From Crocinitomicaceae bacterium (lineage in GTDB: Bacteria; Bacteroidota; Bacteroidia; Flavobacteriales_D; Crocinitomicaceae), in assembly GCA_030730025.1 (NCBI GenBank), contig JANQWC010000005.1:19886-83885 (forward strand): DNA of 64,000 nt, in the 5' to 3' direction. Every line of letters begins with the position of its first letter. The first letter of the stretch is position 1. The notes beneath the pieces were generated by a model. That model was not told the DNA's origin and searched no databases. It saw nothing but the letters and a program-made list of their open reading frames with translations. Below are positions 61,844 through 64,000 of this stretch, one piece after another. A program made the translations under genes and the position numbers.

Positions 61844-62851
61844 ATGAAAGTAATTGTCCCGATGGCGGGTCGCGGAAGCCGACTCAGACCCCATACCCTC
61901 ACGATTCCCAAACCACTTGTTCCGGTTGGCGGCAAGCCCATTGTGCACCGATTGGTTGCCGATATCGCACGCGTTTGTGCAGAACCCATTGAAGAAATTG
62001 CATTTGTGGTGGGCGAATTCGGCGAGGCAGTTGAAAAAGAATTGTTGGCAGTAGCGGCAAGTTTGGGCGCAAAAGGCAGCATCCATTACCAATTACAAGC
62101 CCTCGGCACAGCCCACGCCGTATTGTGTGCAGCTGAAGTGCTAGACGGCCCAGTGGTGGTGGCTTTCGCCGACACACTTTTCAAAGCGGACTTTAAAATC
62201 TCTTCCGAAGATGAAGGCATCTTATGGGTCAAGCAAATCGAAGATCCAAGTGCATTTGGTGTTGTTCAGCTCGACGCCCAAGGGCACATTATCGATTTTG
62301 TCGAGAAACCACAAACTTTCGTTTCGGATTTAGCCATGATCGGCATCTATTACTTCAAAGATGGCGGGCGCCTCAAGCAAGAACTCCAATACCTCATTGA
62401 CAACAACGTGGTCAAAAGCGGCGAATACCAATTGCCAGACGCCCTGCGCCGCCTCACAGAAGCGGGTGTAGCCTTTAAACCAGGCACCGTAGACGAATGG
62501 CTCGATTGCGGCAACAAAGAAGTCACGGTAGAAACCAACCAACGCGTGCTCGAACACGACGCCGAGGCAGGCCGCCTTCAGCATTTATCTGCCAATTTTA
62601 CAGATAGCGTCATCATTCAGCCTTGTTATATTGGTCCCAACGTGCGCATCGAAAGATCGGTTGTTGGGCCACATGTTTCTTTGGGCGAAGGCACCATTCT
62701 GACCAATGTCAATATTTCAAATTGCATCGTTGGCAACCAAACCAAGTTATCAGGAGTCAACCTAAGTGGCGCCATGATCGGCTCAAATGCGCAATACAAT
62801 GGCCGCTCAAAAGACCTTAGCTTAGGCGATTTCAGCACGGTCAATGAATAA
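61844..62851 (+). CDS. NDP-sugar nucleotidyltransferase with left-handed beta-helix tail
   Basis: A 335-residue enzyme that couples an NTP to a sugar-1-phosphate. The N-terminal Rossmann domain has the pyrophosphorylase signature PMAGRGSRLRPHTLTIPKPL at its start, and VEKPQTFVSDLAMIGIYYF is the sugar site. The C-terminal part (about 255-320) contains hexapeptide-like repeats (IGPNVRIERSVVGPHVSLGEG), i.e. a left-handed beta-helix. It is probably a glucose-1-phosphate or mannose-1-phosphate nucleotidyltransferase for surface glycans; the base and sugar are not decidable. The next gene's ATG lies 8 bp inside its end. Confidence 0.88.
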   Translation: MKVIVPMAGRGSRLRPHTLTIPKPLVPVGGKPIVHRLVADIARVCAEPIEEIAFVVGEFGEAVEKELLAVAASLGAKGSIHYQLQALGTAHAVLCAAEVLDGPVVVAFADTLFKADFKISSEDEGILWVKQIEDPSAFGVVQLDAQGHIIDFVEKPQTFVSDLAMIGIYYFKDGGRLKQELQYLIDNNVVKSGEYQLPDALRRLTEAGVAFKPGTVDEWLDCGNKEVTVETNQRVLEHDAEAGRLQHLSANFTDSVIIQPCYIGPNVRIERSVVGPHVSLGEGTILTNVNISNCIVGNQTKLSGVNLSGAMIGSNAQYNGRSKDLSLGDFSTVNE

Positions 62852-64000
62852 GATACTGTTCGCCCTCGCGCTGATCGCTTTGGCTTCTTGTAAAGTGCAA
62901 GAACCCACAGCTGCATTGCAAGACCCTGCTTACATTCGGCAGTTTCACAGCGGCGTGCGCAATATGCTCAATGCACAAAACGAAGAAGCAATTCAAGCGT
63001 TCAAGGCCTGTTTGCAAAAACAACCCAAAGACGCCGCCGTGCATTACGCGCTATTTCAAATTTACCTCAAACAAGAAAAGTACCAAGAGGCCGCATTCCA
63101 TACCGAACAAGCTGCTCAACTCGATCCCAAAAACCTGCATTACAAGCGCGAGTTGGCTTTTATGTACCAGCAATTGGGTCGTTTTCAAGATGCCGCTGAA
63201 GTGTTCGAAGTATTGCTAAAAGCAGATCCAAAAAACATCGATTATTACAGCGGTGCATTGAAGAGTTACGAAGAGCTCAATAAATCGAGTAAGTCTTTTG
63301 CGCTCATTGAGCAAATGGAACAACAACTCGGTGAAAACCCGAGCACAGTGCTTGAAAAATTCCGCCTTTTGCAGCAAATGGGCAAGACCAAAGAAAGTGT
63401 TGCTTTGCTTGAATCTGCCCGACTGCGCTTCCCGACCGAAGCCAGTATCCTGGCCAATTTAGTCGATCATTATTTCAGGGCCCAAAATTATACAGCTGGT
63501 TTTGGCTTGCTCAAAGACCTCGTTGCCGCAGACCCGCAAAATGGCGTTGCGCTGCTCATGTACGGCGAAATGCTCTACCGTTCTGGCAAAGTGGATGAAG
63601 GCAAAAAATACCTACAGGCTGGCATTTTAGCGCAGGGACCAAGCCTCGATCAGAAAATGAATATTTTGATCATGTTGGTCAACGAAAAGACACAAAAAGC
63701 CATTGACCCGAAGTTGGAGCCCCTTGTGGTGTACATGACCCAAACCTATCCCAACGAGGCCAAGGCGCACTCCATTGCCGGCGATTACTATTACGTTTCT
63801 GGTCAAATCAAAGCAGCGATTGCCAGCTACCAACAAACGCTGCGCTGCGACCCCAACTTGTTTCCGGTCTGGAGTCAGGTGCTGATTTTAGCCTACGAGC
63901 AAGAAGCATGGACCACCCTCCTCAAAGACGCGTCTAGTTGTGCGGAATTATTTCCGAGTCAGCCACTTCCTTTCTTTTTCAAAGCCATGATGCTCAATAG
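62844..64000 (+). CDS. TPR lipoprotein, partial (runs off window end)
   Basis: Absent from the ORF track because it has no stop in the window. ATG 62844 opens MNKILFALALIALASC, a lipoprotein signal with acylation at C16, and the frame stays open for 385 codons to base 64000. Tetratricopeptide repeats begin near residue 35 (HSGVRNMLNAQNEEAIQAF) and continue through, for example, HYALFQIYLKQEKYQEAAF and ALLMYGEMLYRSGKVDEG. It is likely an outer-membrane-attached TPR scaffold. It overlaps the nucleotidyltransferase gene by 8 bp. A TPR gene downstream of dut and the nucleotidyltransferase is usual in Flavobacteria. Confidence 0.88.
   Translation, partial: MNKILFALALIALASCKVQEPTAALQDPAYIRQFHSGVRNMLNAQNEEAIQAFKACLQKQPKDAAVHYALFQIYLKQEKYQEAAFHTEQAAQLDPKNLHYKRELAFMYQQLGRFQDAAEVFEVLLKADPKNIDYYSGALKSYEELNKSSKSFALIEQMEQQLGENPSTVLEKFRLLQQMGKTKESVALLESARLRFPTEASILANLVDHYFRAQNYTAGFGLLKDLVAADPQNGVALLMYGEMLYRSGKVDEGKKYLQAGILAQGPSLDQKMNILIMLVNEKTQKAIDPKLEPLVVYMTQTYPNEAKAHSIAGDYYYVSGQIKAAIASYQQTLRCDPNLFPVWSQVLILAYEQEAWTTLLKDASSCAELFPSQPLPFFFKAMMLN

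Noticed and set aside
1-64000. CRISPR arrays, tRNA or rRNA genes, insertion sequences, phage or defence genes
   Set aside because: No regular repeat-spacer pattern, no T-loop GGTTCGAATCC-like sequences, no transposase or integrase motifs. The region looks like stable core genome.

Overview
The window reads as a stretch of core chromosome from a Bacteroidota bacterium, most likely in or near Flavobacteriales. The reasons are several secreted proteins with C-terminal type IX secretion (T9SS) sorting domains, Bacteroidota-only families (DUF4270, DUF4271, DUF6029, Omp28), family-typical neighbourhoods (DUF4271-hemD; panC / half glycogen synthase / DUF4270 / glmS; dut / NDP-sugar nucleotidyltransferase / TPR lipoprotein), and TAnnTTTG promoter boxes in place of classical -10 elements. 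Genes are tightly packed, many convergent pairs are only a few bases apart or overlap at their stops, and only one gap exceeds 300 bp (3431-3768). I see no tRNA, rRNA, CRISPR array, insertion sequence or phage gene.

Layout. 0-3.4 kb: class Ia ribonucleotide reductase, nrdB-nrdA, strikingly eukaryote-like. 3.8-9.3 kb: comF-like phosphoribosyltransferase, FAD oxidoreductase, lepA, a four-helix membrane protein with conserved histidines, a cytochrome c lipoprotein and hflX. 9.4-12.3 kb (minus): a T9SS cargo protein coupled to rnr. 12.4-20 kb: a long co-directional run, TlpA-like thioredoxin, DUF6029, Omp28, rpoN (sigma-54), PAP2-like protein, coiled-coil lipoprotein and TPR protein. 20-28 kb: glutaryl-CoA dehydrogenase-like gene, DUF4271, hemD, a thioredoxin-domain T9SS protein with a strong terminator, an RluA-type pseudouridine synthase and ispG. 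28-34.5 kb: TonB-C lipoprotein, GT-C glycosyltransferase, and udk with a giant NtrY-like histidine kinase. 34.6-42 kb: T9SS serine protease, hemW, bacilliredoxin, an unknown lipoprotein and mutS. 42-48.9 kb: TrmH-family methyltransferase, lysS, AsmA-like protein, and panC-panD-rfaE2. 48.9-56.5 kb: half-GT5 protein, DUF4270 lipoprotein, glmS, an unknown secreted protein, a 1-Cys peroxiredoxin and dxr. 56.5-64 kb: a 1156-residue envelope protein, serS, dut, a sugar nucleotidyltransferase, and a TPR lipoprotein that runs off the end and is missing from the ORF track.

Most genes are housekeeping: DNA precursors and repair (nrdAB, dut, mutS), translation (lepA, hflX, lysS, serS, rnr, RNA modification), isoprenoid MEP pathway (dxr, ispG), pantothenate (panC, panD), heme (hemD, hemW) and envelope sugars (glmS, rfaE2, nucleotidyltransferase). 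The rest is cell-envelope biology. I do not see a defence island or a clearly new system. The best leads are a two-class promoter architecture, in which -7 boxes sit either 3-8 nt or about 15-19 nt before the start codon and so predict a leaderless set of mRNAs, and several conserved but unexplained envelope genes.
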